NCBI RefSeq assembly: GCF_015557635.1
Contig: NZ_JADNOP010000002.1
Location: forward strand, 62,001 to 126,000
Reading direction: 5' to 3'
DNA length: 64,000 nucleotides
From: Fusicatenibacter saccharivorans
GTDB lineage: Bacteria > Bacillota > Clostridia > Lachnospirales > Lachnospiraceae
Of the stretch, positions 43,311 to 50,808 are shown in pieces (position 1 is the first letter of the stretch; each line of letters opens with the position of its first letter). The notes under the pieces were generated by a model, which did not search any database, was not told the origin of the DNA, and was given only the letters and a program-made list of their open reading frames with translations. Both the position numbers and the translations under genes were made by a program.

Positions 43311-45293
43311 TCACTCAGCCGTGTCGCTTGGTTTTGAAGGCGGAGTTCCTTTGTTGTCGCTGTTATTTGGCATTTTTCCACCTTCGGAATCGCTCATCGT
43401 TTTAACAGACCGGGTTCCGGCGGTGGTGATGATGTCCGTGAGGGTGATCTCTTCGTTGTCGGTACCGGCAGCCAGAGTATACGTTGCGTCCAGTTTCATT
43501 TCTGGGCAGGTCAAAACGATGCTGGCGTAGGCTTTTTCGGGTGTGACCGTGAAGAGGGCACTTCCATCGCTGTCTGTCAGTGTGATGATAGTGTCAGCGG
43601 ACTGGGTTTCCGTACAGTAATAGGTGATAACGGGCTGGGTGGAAGCTTCGTCGAAGCTTTCCGTCATGCCGGCACTGCCGATAGCAGCTAAGGTTCCGCC
43701 GGTCACAATTGCACTTCCGTCGTAATCGAGGGCACTGTCACCATCGCTGGTCGGCCCGTACACGATCGTAGTTCCGCCGGTCACGAGAAGACCGCCGTTG
43801 GAATCAAGACCATCACCATCGGCGGATACAGTCAGGGTTCCGCCGGTAATTTTAATGTAAAGCTCAGAGTTGCCTCCGCCGCCGGGGCCTCCCTGCATCT
43901 TCTGTGGAGCATCGCCGTCAGACGGAGCATTCCCCGGATCGAAGTTCTGCGGCGCATTTCCGCCAGACGGAGCGTTCTCCGGATCGAAGTCCTGCGATGG
44001 CTGCATATCGCTGCCGTTTTCTGTATCAGGCGGCATTTGCGGAGGTTCCTTTCCGTCTGCCGCACCGGATATGCTGCTATCATCACCGGAGTTTACGGCA
44101 GCACTGCTATCGTTGTTTGAGCTTGCGGCATTGCTGTCATCGTCACCGGAACCGGCCGCATTGGCGCCATCGTCGCTGGCATTTACGGTAATGTCACCAC
44201 CATTGACCACGACGCGTTTTCCTTCCAGGCCTTCGTTGCTTTTTTCAACAAGGATCGTTCCGCCATGGATGACGGTGTCGAGCTCCGCATGGAAACCGTC
44301 GTCACCAGAGTTTACGGTGATGGTTCCATCATCGACAACGATGCTGCCGGTTGCATGGAATCCATCCTGTTCCGCCTCGATCGTAAAAATCCCACCAGCA
44401 ATATAGATATTTCCAAGCTCTGCGTCATCCGTATTCTTCGCTTTGACCGCACTGTTTGCAGCATCAATGTCAAAGCTTCCGTTCAGAATTTTAATCTGAT
44501 CTTTGGCTGTGATCCCGTTGTCCGCAGCGGCGATTTTGTAGGTTCCGCCGGTAATCACAAGGTCATCTTTGGATACAATCCCGTGCTTGTAGTCTGCCTC
44601 GATGGTCAGACTTCCTGTCCCGTTGCAGACAAGATTTGATTTGGAGAAGATAACGCCGTCTACCGTGTTGTCGTCAATCTGAGTGTACTCGTTTCCACCG
44701 CCAAGCGTGTTGCTGCTGTTTTCAGCAAGCGTGATGAAAACTTTGTCCGCTTCGCGAACGTAGATGGCAGCATTCGTCTTACAGTTGATATGGACTCCAT
44801 CGAGTACGATCTGAACCTTGTCGGAATCGGATGCGTCTACGATAATCTGGCCATCCTCAAGTGTTCCGCTTACGATGTAAACGCCTTCTTCCGTGATGGT
44901 AATTGTGCTGCCATCTGCTTTGACTCCGCTGCCGGAGACGGTAGCTGTCGTCTTATTAAGTGTAATTTTTACGGCTTCCGACGCTTTGTAGCTTCCGCTC
45001 TTCTCACGGTCTGTGAATTCGGTGTCGATAGTGGATTCGGTCAGTTCCAGATCAAAATTAATATCGGAAGCACTTTCCATTGCATTTTCCGAATCTGTGC
45101 TCTCTGATGTGGTATCCGCGTTGTCGGCAGATGTTTCGCCGGTTGACTCTGTACGGGCAGATTCGGCATTTACAGAGCTGGAAGATGTCACTGCTGTGCC
45201 GCATCCGCCGAAGGCCAGCGATGATGCAAGAAGCAGGCTGACGACTGCGCCGGTCTCTTTTTTTCTGTTTTTTTTCTTTCTGTTTCGATTCAT
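43311..45293 (-). CDS. Secreted DUF4353/carbohydrate-binding-domain protein with proline/glycine-rich repeats
   Basis: 660 residues. A signal sequence (about 15-36, ending LAFGGC, a weak lipobox) suggests export and possibly lipidation. After an acidic Ser/Thr/Glu-rich linker, residues about 120-370 and 470-620 form a right-handed beta-helix of repeats such as VIVDDGTITVNSGDDGFHAELDTVIHGGTILVE. A Pro/Gly/Asp-rich segment (about 395-470, with FDPENAPSGGNAPQNFDPGN) divides them. DUF4353 proteins often accompany CotH, VTC and DUF4956 genes, here two upstream. The start at 45293 overlaps the upstream stop (TAATG). Function unknown, probably surface or polysaccharide binding. Confidence 0.85.
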   Translation of the reverse strand: MNRNRKKKNRKKETGAVVSLLLASSLAFGGCGTAVTSSSSVNAESARTESTGETSADNADTTSESTDSENAMESASDINFDLELTESTIDTEFTDREKSGSYKASEAVKITLNKTTATVSGSGVKADGSTITITEEGVYIVSGTLEDGQIIVDASDSDKVQIVLDGVHINCKTNAAIYVREADKVFITLAENSSNTLGGGNEYTQIDDNTVDGVIFSKSNLVCNGTGSLTIEADYKHGIVSKDDLVITGGTYKIAAADNGITAKDQIKILNGSFDIDAANSAVKAKNTDDAELGNIYIAGGIFTIEAEQDGFHATGSIVVDDGTITVNSGDDGFHAELDTVIHGGTILVEKSNEGLEGKRVVVNGGDITVNASDDGANAAGSGDDDSNAASSNNDSSAAVNSGDDSSISGAADGKEPPQMPPDTENGSDMQPSQDFDPENAPSGGNAPQNFDPGNAPSDGDAPQKMQGGPGGGGNSELYIKITGGTLTVSADGDGLDSNGGLLVTGGTTIVYGPTSDGDSALDYDGSAIVTGGTLAAIGSAGMTESFDEASTQPVITYYCTETQSADTIITLTDSDGSALFTVTPEKAYASIVLTCPEMKLDATYTLAAGTDNEEITLTDIITTAGTRSVKTMSDSEGGKMPNNSDNKGTPPSKPSDTAE

Positions 45294-45746
45294 TATAATT
45301 CCTCCCTTCCGGTCTGCGCACGACTGCACAGGATTTCAAGGTTTCCGTTTCTGCAGCGGAGCTGGTCAATCATGTTTTTCTCTTCGCCTTCCTCGCGGAA
45401 TACGATGCGATACTCCAGCTTGAAAAGACTTCCCATATTCGTGGTTTTTGCCTGTACAAGCTCGCAACGGGTCAGATACCTGGCAAAGATATCGTCAAAA
45501 ACACTGGTATAATCAAGGGACTCCGGTTCCAAGATTTCCATTGACGAGCATGATCACCATCTGTACGATCACAGGCATCAGAACAAGCGTGACAGCAAGG
45601 CTTTTGGTGCATTCGCTTTTGTACCTGTAAACAGCAGCGATCAACAGTCCCTGAATCAGAGACACTGCTGTGCAGGCAAAGAACTGACCAAAGGTGAAGG
45701 CGGCGGTTGTTTCTGTAAAAACGGAACTGAATATTGTGTTAAGCAT
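45293..45746 (-). pseudogene. DUF4956 membrane protein gene with internal deletion
   Basis: The N-terminal part (MLNTIFSSVFTETTAAFTFGQFF to MLVNGNLGTG, with two membrane segments) runs to a stop near 45513, and the C-terminal part (PESLDYTSVFDDIFARYLTRCELV to ELRCRNGNLEILCS) resumes in another frame at about 45541. About 100 residues that normally join them, including two or more membrane segments, are missing. The joint creates a frameshift. The gene sits between VTC and DUF4353 genes, its normal place in these clusters. The ribosome site of the downstream gene overlaps its end (TAATG). Confidence 0.8.
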
Positions 45747-45779
45747 AGCAAATTCCTCCCAGAATTTTTTTATTTTCTT

Positions 45780-45919
45780 GTCTATTCAGAGCCCCATCTC
45801 GATTCCGCTTACGCTACATCGCGATGTTGCTTCTCGCCATATGAAGTTCCAGAAAAACCGCTCATTCATGCAAGCATGATTCGCGATTTTTCTTCTATTT
45901 TGCATGGCTCTGAATAGTT
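45780..45919. repeat. 138-base segment bounded by 12-base inverted repeats
   Basis: CTATTCAGAGCC (45781-45792) and GGCTCTGAATAG (45907-45918) enclose a segment without coding potential. Internal palindromes include TCATGCAAGCATGA. The arms and size suggest a MITE-like or other dispersed repeat, but no target-site duplication is evident. Located between the DUF4956 and VTC genes. Confidence 0.5.
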
Positions 45920-46033
45920 ACATTTTCTTTTTTTGTGAAGCAGACTATGTTTGAAAAAGGCTTTTCGCAAGCTGTGAGTCCACCCACTGCTTCTTGCTTT
46001 TCGCAATGGCCGCAGAGGACTTACCTGATTCAG

Positions 46034-46807
46034 CTAACGGAATGCTGTTTTTGATACGGTTTGCCGGATATCTGTGAATGGTATGAAAGCTTTTTCTTCT
46101 GATGCTTTCTGATTTTCGATTTGATAGGCAAAGCCGTATTTAGAAAATGATGCCGGATAGATTGCAAGATCATCCAGAATTTTGCTGAACCATAGGGGCA
46201 CAGCACCTGGTGTTTTCACCTCCATGAGATACCAGCCTGGTTCTAAAAGCCTGGTTCCTTCCGTTGGACCGTCAAGACACAGATTGTCGGTACGCCATCG
46301 GATATTGGTGTCGAAGGTAACACGAAAGTTCCTGTCTTCCGTGCCGAAGCAGGCGATGCGGTCGTAGGCGATGTACATAGCGGGAACAAGCCCCCGGTAG
46401 TAGTTGCGAAACCAAGTGATTTCGTGGAGAATCTGGCTGTCGAAGCCTGGTTCTGATTTTCCTGCAAGATAGGGAACCGCTTCTGATAATATCATGCGCT
46501 CGCGGCGTTTGTAGACGATTCCTTCATATTTTTTCTTTAGTTCTACGTATATGGGGCTGGTCTCTTTGGCCGGACCATAACTGCGGAGTCGCAGTTTTTC
46601 TTTGTAGACGGGTTTTTCCAGCGAACGGCGGATGAGCTGGTGATCCGGGGTATCGTAATAGAGGCTGCAGATGGTATCAAGGCCGTATTCATCCATCTGC
46701 AGATGACCCGGAAGGCTCTTGCGAAGCTTGCGAGCCATGATCGGGGAAAGCATGTATTTTGTTTCATACCGTTGGAAGGTCATGGGAATCTGTTGGCTTT
46801 GCATCAT
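46034..46807 (-). CDS. Polyphosphate polymerase (VTC) domain protein
   Basis: 257-residue single-domain protein of the VTC/CYTH-like tunnel fold. It begins with MTFQRYETKYMLSP (about 9-22), and has the basic LRLRSYG (about 72-78) and ELKKKYEGIVYKRR (about 91-104) strands with YYDTPDHQLIRRSLEKPVYKEK. In eukaryotic VTC this fold makes polyphosphate from ATP; the bacterial enzymes near CotH/DUF4956 are not proven to do so. Two ATGs (46807 and 46804) follow GAAAGGATC. The downstream DUF4956 gene is broken, so the cluster may be non-functional. Confidence 0.82.
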   Translation of the reverse strand: MMQSQQIPMTFQRYETKYMLSPIMARKLRKSLPGHLQMDEYGLDTICSLYYDTPDHQLIRRSLEKPVYKEKLRLRSYGPAKETSPIYVELKKKYEGIVYKRRERMILSEAVPYLAGKSEPGFDSQILHEITWFRNYYRGLVPAMYIAYDRIACFGTEDRNFRVTFDTNIRWRTDNLCLDGPTEGTRLLEPGWYLMEVKTPGAVPLWFSKILDDLAIYPASFSKYGFAYQIENQKASEEKAFIPFTDIRQTVSKTAFR

Positions 46808-46968
46808 AATCGATTGATCCTTTCGTTTGATTTACTTCCGGAAATGTTTTTTACATTTTTAAGTATAATGAGGAAACTTTAAAGGAACCTTAAAGAATGG
46901 ACGGAAAATGTGAAAGGTTTGTGAAAAGACGAACCTCTGTAATCCAGATCGCTTTTTGAATACCATAT

Positions 46969-47030
46969 AAAAAAGAAAGAGCCCGTTTCCGGACAAATTC
47001 GTTGGAAACGGATTTGTTCGGAACGGACTC
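46969..47030 (-). terminator. Long-stem terminator after the GH172 gene
   Basis: Arms of about 20 bases (GAGCCCGTTTCCGGACAAAT with ATTTGTTCGGAACGGACTC) followed on the minus transcript by a U-rich run. Confidence 0.85.
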
Positions 47031-47084
47031 TTGTAGCCGATATGTAAAGTCATGAAACATATAAAATAGGAAAAGCGTCAAAAA

Positions 47085-48185
47085 TCATCTTGGCCAGCGC
47101 TCTTTTCTGGACATGAGTGGCGCGAATGGTACATGAGGATGCGTCTGGTACCAGTAAGCTGTGGTAGCGACATCATCCTGACGTTCAAAGAGACCTCCAT
47201 GACTGACGCCAATCTGCTGAAGGGTTACCTTAAGATCCTTCTCAAAAAGGATAGGATCAAGAAGGTGCCAGCGGTAGAAGCTGCGCTGTGGCATCTGATC
47301 ATCATTGTGGTAATCATTATGAAGGAAGGTATCGTGGGTAGAGTAGTAAGGATATCCAAGATACGGAGTGCAGTACTGATTTTCAACAGTTTGGCCATTT
47401 TGCTGTGTTGCAAAGCTCCAGGCACCGCCGAAGTAATCTTCTGTTCCGGTTCCGCAGATGGTTGGATAATCCTTGTCTCCATCGATGTAGAATTTCATCT
47501 CACCTTCTCCGTACCAGTAGCGTTCGAGGCTGGTCAGTGCAAGATAAGTTCCAACGTACTGGCCTTTCCCTTTGATGTTGTCGAGGACAACGTAGTCTTT
47601 TGCCTTTTCCGTGATGCGCTGACGACGCCACTGGGCATGGAAATAGGCAGCATCCTCCGGAACCGTTGTCAGGCAATAGTCGATCTGATAAAAGAAGGCC
47701 GGAATCGGCTCATCACACTGATTTTCAATGGTAATACGGGCGTTTTTACGGAACGGCATCGGGAAATAGCTGTTGAAACCACGGGTCGGATTGACAGCAA
47801 TCGGGACGGAATTTACCTGATAGGAAACACCGAAACCGCAGCAGAAGAAATCGCCAAGCGGGCATTCAACGGATGGGAATTCTTCATCGTCCCAGTACAT
47901 GCGCAGAACAAGATCCCGCAGAACATAACGGTTGCGTTCACTGGTACGGTCTGTGACGGTGATCCAGATGTGCTGAATGATGCCTTCTCCCTGGATCTCA
48001 CCAAGTGTTACGGTCTCTCCTGCTTCTATTTTCGGGATGCACGGGGAACCTTTTCTGGACGGACCAAGATCGCTGGATGCCATGCCGCCTTTTCCTTTTT
48101 CTCCGTTCCGGTTTTCCCAGTTGATGGAACGGGACTGTCCGTTTTTCAGCCGGAAAATATTCTGTAAACCACAATCAAACATCAT
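47085..48185 (-). CDS. Glycoside hydrolase family 172 (DUF2961) protein
   Basis: 366-residue beta-jelly-roll enzyme formerly DUF2961. Conserved segments are FRLKNGQSRSINWENRNGEKGKGGMASSDLGPSRKG (about 11-46), LGDFFCCGFG (about 142-151) and GTGTEDYFGGAW (about 289-300), whose Glu is a likely catalytic residue. GH172 enzymes act on fructofuranosyl or arabinofuranosyl sugars, often exo, and form trimers or hexamers. No signal peptide, so probably cytoplasmic. ATG at 48185 has GGAGGAATAT upstream; 48182 is an alternative. No sugar-transport genes are close. The exact substrate cannot be read from sequence. Confidence 0.85.
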   Translation of the reverse strand: MMFDCGLQNIFRLKNGQSRSINWENRNGEKGKGGMASSDLGPSRKGSPCIPKIEAGETVTLGEIQGEGIIQHIWITVTDRTSERNRYVLRDLVLRMYWDDEEFPSVECPLGDFFCCGFGVSYQVNSVPIAVNPTRGFNSYFPMPFRKNARITIENQCDEPIPAFFYQIDYCLTTVPEDAAYFHAQWRRQRITEKAKDYVVLDNIKGKGQYVGTYLALTSLERYWYGEGEMKFYIDGDKDYPTICGTGTEDYFGGAWSFATQQNGQTVENQYCTPYLGYPYYSTHDTFLHNDYHNDDQMPQRSFYRWHLLDPILFEKDLKVTLQQIGVSHGGLFERQDDVATTAYWYQTHPHVPFAPLMSRKERWPR

Positions 48186-48313
48186 ATATTCCTCCTTTTG
48201 TTTTCTTTTGTTTTGTTTTTTCTCTCTTGAAAGCTTTCGATTTCTGCTTTTTTGTGTGTCTTCCTCTCCTGCTCTGCTGTCATTTTTTCCATTTTTCCGG
48301 AATTGTGTTTCTT

Positions 48314-49063
48314 TCATCCTTTTGCCGGAAAGACTGCTTTAAAACAGATGCCATCTTGTGTCCGCTCTGCGGTGATTTTTCCCTTATGTGCCTTTACAAT
48401 TGCAGCAGCCACGGAAAGGCCGATTCCATAGCCGCCGCTTTCCCTGGCCCGCGACGCATCCGCACGATAGAAGCGGTCAAAGAGGCGGTTGAAATCACCT
48501 TCCGACAGGATATCGCAGGTATTCTGCACCGAAAATTCTGCTTTTTTGCCGTTTTTTCGACAGAAAATGTGGATTTTTCCACCCTCCGGAGTGTATTTAA
48601 CGGCGTTATCCACAAGAAGAGAAACGAGCTGGTGGATTCTTGCGGCATCCCCTTCCATATGGAGTTCTTCTGCAATATCGCTCTGCAGCGCGATCTGTTT
48701 CGTAACCGCATGGGCTTCAAATGACGTTACGGCATCCATGATGGTTTCTGACGCATTCCATGTTTTCAGCTCCAGTTTTCCGCCACCTTCCTCCATTTTT
48801 GCAAGCGTCAGAAGCTGTGTTACAAGACTGTTCAGACGCTCAATCTGGTGATGAATGCTCTCCGTCCACTCGCTTAAGACCTCCAGCCCGCTTTTTCCCG
48901 GCATCATAATATCCAGGATCATGCCGTCATAGTTTCCGCTCTCTGCCCAGTCCGCAGCATCAATTCCATTATAAACAACATCTACAGAATAATGGTTATG
49001 TGTAAACACTGCTTCCAGCGCGTGCGCCATCTCTTTTTCATCTTCTGCCAGCAGCAGTCTCAT
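48314..49063 (-). CDS. Chimeric response regulator-histidine kinase fusion, probably a deletion product
   Basis: 249 residues in one open frame. Residues 1-64 are an OmpR-type receiver domain with the phospho-acceptor Asp51 (MILDIMMP) that stops after GKSGLEVLSEW, before its last third. The frame continues directly with HHQIERLNSLVTQLLTLAKMEEGGGK, the second half of a kinase dimerisation domain, then a complete ATPase domain (NAVKYTPEGG, DNA-type RLFDRFYRAD, GYGIGLSVAAAIV). The kinase phosphoacceptor His and membrane part, and the regulator's DNA-binding domain, are gone. RBS AAGGAGAACC is normal. Most simply a large in-frame deletion across an RR-HK gene pair. A functional product is unlikely but not excluded. 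Confidence 0.85.
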   Translation of the reverse strand: MRLLLAEDEKEMAHALEAVFTHNHYSVDVVYNGIDAADWAESGNYDGMILDIMMPGKSGLEVLSEWTESIHHQIERLNSLVTQLLTLAKMEEGGGKLELKTWNASETIMDAVTSFEAHAVTKQIALQSDIAEELHMEGDAARIHQLVSLLVDNAVKYTPEGGKIHIFCRKNGKKAEFSVQNTCDILSEGDFNRLFDRFYRADASRARESGGYGIGLSVAAAIVKAHKGKITAERTQDGICFKAVFPAKG

Positions 49064-49190
49064 ATCGGTTCTCCTTATTTTGGTAATTTTCAGGATTCTC
49101 CGCCGGCGACGGGTCGCTTCAGCGACATAATTCCCCCTCTGCCGCAGTGCGATCCTGCCCGGAGGGCTTTTTGAATTTACAGGAAAATTC

Positions 49191-49238
49191 AAAAACATCC
49201 GACCGGCACTTTTGCATGGGTGCTCGCAGCCGGATGTT
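49191..49238 (-). terminator. Terminator after the small membrane-protein gene
   Basis: ACATCCGACCGG pairs with CCGGATGT sequences across the loop, followed on the minus transcript by UUUUUGAAUUUU. Confidence 0.6.
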
Positions 49239-49248
49239 CGGTTTGCAT

Positions 49249-49500
49249 TCATTTTCTTTTTTTCTCTGCCCGTCTCCGCAGAAGCTCTTTTGCGCCTGCA
49301 TACAACAGAAAATATACCGTCAGAATCATAACAACTACAATCCTGTTATCTTTCAGGCTGAAAAAAGAGGTCACATTGACTGCCGCCAGAAACAGCAGCA
49401 GTGACACACTGAGATCAATTTTTTCTTTTCTGTCGGCCAGCACCATTCCTGCGGCCGCCAGAACCAGAAGAACGGCAATTCTTGCAATCAGATTTGCCAT
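49249..49500 (-). CDS. Small hypothetical membrane protein
   Basis: 83 residues with three apparent membrane segments (about 4-22, 29-47 and 54-71) and a basic C-terminus (KELLRRRAEKKRK), predicted inside by the positive-inside rule. AAGGAGGCG precedes the ATG. It lies 12 bases downstream of xpt and is probably co-transcribed with it. No family was recognised. Confidence 0.7.
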   Translation of the reverse strand: MANLIARIAVLLVLAAAGMVLADRKEKIDLSVSLLLFLAAVNVTSFFSLKDNRIVVVMILTVYFLLYAGAKELLRRRAEKKRK

Positions 49501-49512
49501 TTTGACGCCTCC

Positions 49513-50094
49513 TTACTGTTTCCGGAAGGTAATTTCCCCGGTTTTATCATCCATACCATCGACGATGGCAAGAGATTCCAGATGAATGCCGCGGTCACGC
49601 AGCAGTTTTCCTCCGATCTGGAACCCTTTTTCGATGACAACGCCTGCTCCTACGAGCTCTGCACCGGAATCCTGTACCAGGGTTGCCAGTCCTTCCAGCG
49701 CTTTTCCATTTGCCAGGAAATCATCGATCAGGAGAACTTTGTCTCCTTTTCCCAGAAATTCTTTGGAAACAATGATATCATAAACTCTTCCATGGGTGAA
49801 AGATTCTACTTTTGTGGTATAAACATCGCCGGCGATATTTTTGGTCTGTGTTTTCTTTGCAAACACAACCGGAACATTAAAAATTTCAGCCACAACACAG
49901 GCAATTCCGATTCCAGATGCCTCGATGGTCAGGATTTTCGTGATCTCCTCTCCCGCAAAACGACGCTGAAACTCTTTTCCGATTTCCCGGAACAGATTGA
50001 CGTCCATCTGATGATTTAAAAAGCTGTCCACCTTCAGGACATTTCCCTCGCGTACTTTTCCGTCTTTGCGGATTCTGTCTTCCAATAACTGCAT
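49513..50094 (-). CDS. xpt: Xanthine phosphoribosyltransferase
   Basis: 193-residue purine salvage enzyme converting xanthine to XMP with PRPP. The PRPP-binding loop is [13 protein letters not shown] (about 120-132); the N-terminal [21 protein letters not shown] and [12 protein letters not shown] stretches are typical of Xpt. Length as in B. subtilis. RBS GGGAGGC. In many Firmicutes xpt is controlled by a purine riboswitch, but no such aptamer was seen in the 100 bases upstream. Confidence 0.93.
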   Translation of the reverse strand: MQLLEDRIRKDGKVREGNVLKVDSFLNHQMDVNLFREIGKEFQRRFAGEEITKILTIEASGIGIACVVAEIFNVPVVFAKKTQTKNIAGDVYTTKVESFTHGRVYDIIVSKEFLGKGDKVLLIDDFLANGKALEGLATLVQDSGAELVGAGVVIEKGFQIGGKLLRDRGIHLESLAIVDGMDDKTGEITFRKQ

Positions 50095-50220
50095 TTTTTG
50101 AAGCCTCCCGAATTTTTATTATACCCATTGTACTTACTTCTCACTGGAAATGCAAGTCCAAATCCATCAAATTTCGCACTGTCTCAAATTTTATTCATGG
50201 CAGCCGCCGGTGTCTCTGCA

Positions 50221-50808
50221 TCAGAGATCCTCTTTCCGGTCCAGATCCTTTAATTCCCACGCGGCTTCGACCCGGAACAGAATTACCGATTCCCAGTGCC
50301 GTTTCAGCACCTTTTTTCCGCCGCAGTCGCCGGAAAGTTCTTTTAGTTCTGAAAAATAAGGTTTTGAGAACCACGCCGGATTGCCGCTCTCGCCGCCGCA
50401 GAAAACGCAGCCAAGTGGAGCCTTCTGCCTCTCCATGGATTCCAGAAAGCGCTCCGCCGTCTCTTCCTTCAGGTATGGCTGATCCGCCACAAAACACGCA
50501 CAGGCATCGGCATTTTGCTTCTCCGCCGCCTCGATTCCCGCGCGGATTGTATAGGAAATTCCTTTTTCGCTGTCCGGCGAAAACACCGTCTGCAGACGCC
50601 CGGCTTTTACCAGCAGCGCAAGCTCCTCCAGAATTCTTTCATACTGCGTCACAACCAGCAGTTCCCAGTTCTCATGCCTTCCGGCAATTTGGGCCAGCCG
50701 GTCCAGCAGATGGCGGTACACCGCCTTTCCATCCAGCGGATAGAGCAGCTTATTTTCCCCGAACCGTCTGCTGTTCCCGGCTGCCAGATAAAGTATCGTT
50801 ACTCGCAT
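50221..50808 (-). CDS. MobA-like molybdenum cofactor nucleotidyltransferase
   Basis: 195-residue NTP transferase with the signature LAAGNSRRFGENKLLYPLDGKAVYRH (about 8-33), where LAAGxSxRFGxxK binds the nucleotide and the molybdopterin. A later ACFVADQPYLKEE (about 98-110) is the D-Q-P metal motif. This is the MocA/MobA branch that adds CMP or GMP to molybdopterin. Its first 10 bases overlap the end of the xanthine-dehydrogenase gene, so its product most likely completes the cofactor for that enzyme. The start at 50808 has GGAAAAAG upstream; the longer frame to 50868 is not supported. Confidence 0.85.
   Translation of the reverse strand: MRVTILYLAAGNSRRFGENKLLYPLDGKAVYRHLLDRLAQIAGRHENWELLVVTQYERILEELALLVKAGRLQTVFSPDSEKGISYTIRAGIEAAEKQNADACACFVADQPYLKEETAERFLESMERQKAPLGCVFCGGESGNPAWFSKPYFSELKELSGDCGGKKVLKRHWESVILFRVEAAWELKDLDRKEDL

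Noticed and set aside
50095-50205. Purine riboswitch upstream of xpt
   Set aside because: Only a TATAAT-like -10 and a short leader were found; no conserved aptamer pairing or loop sequences.
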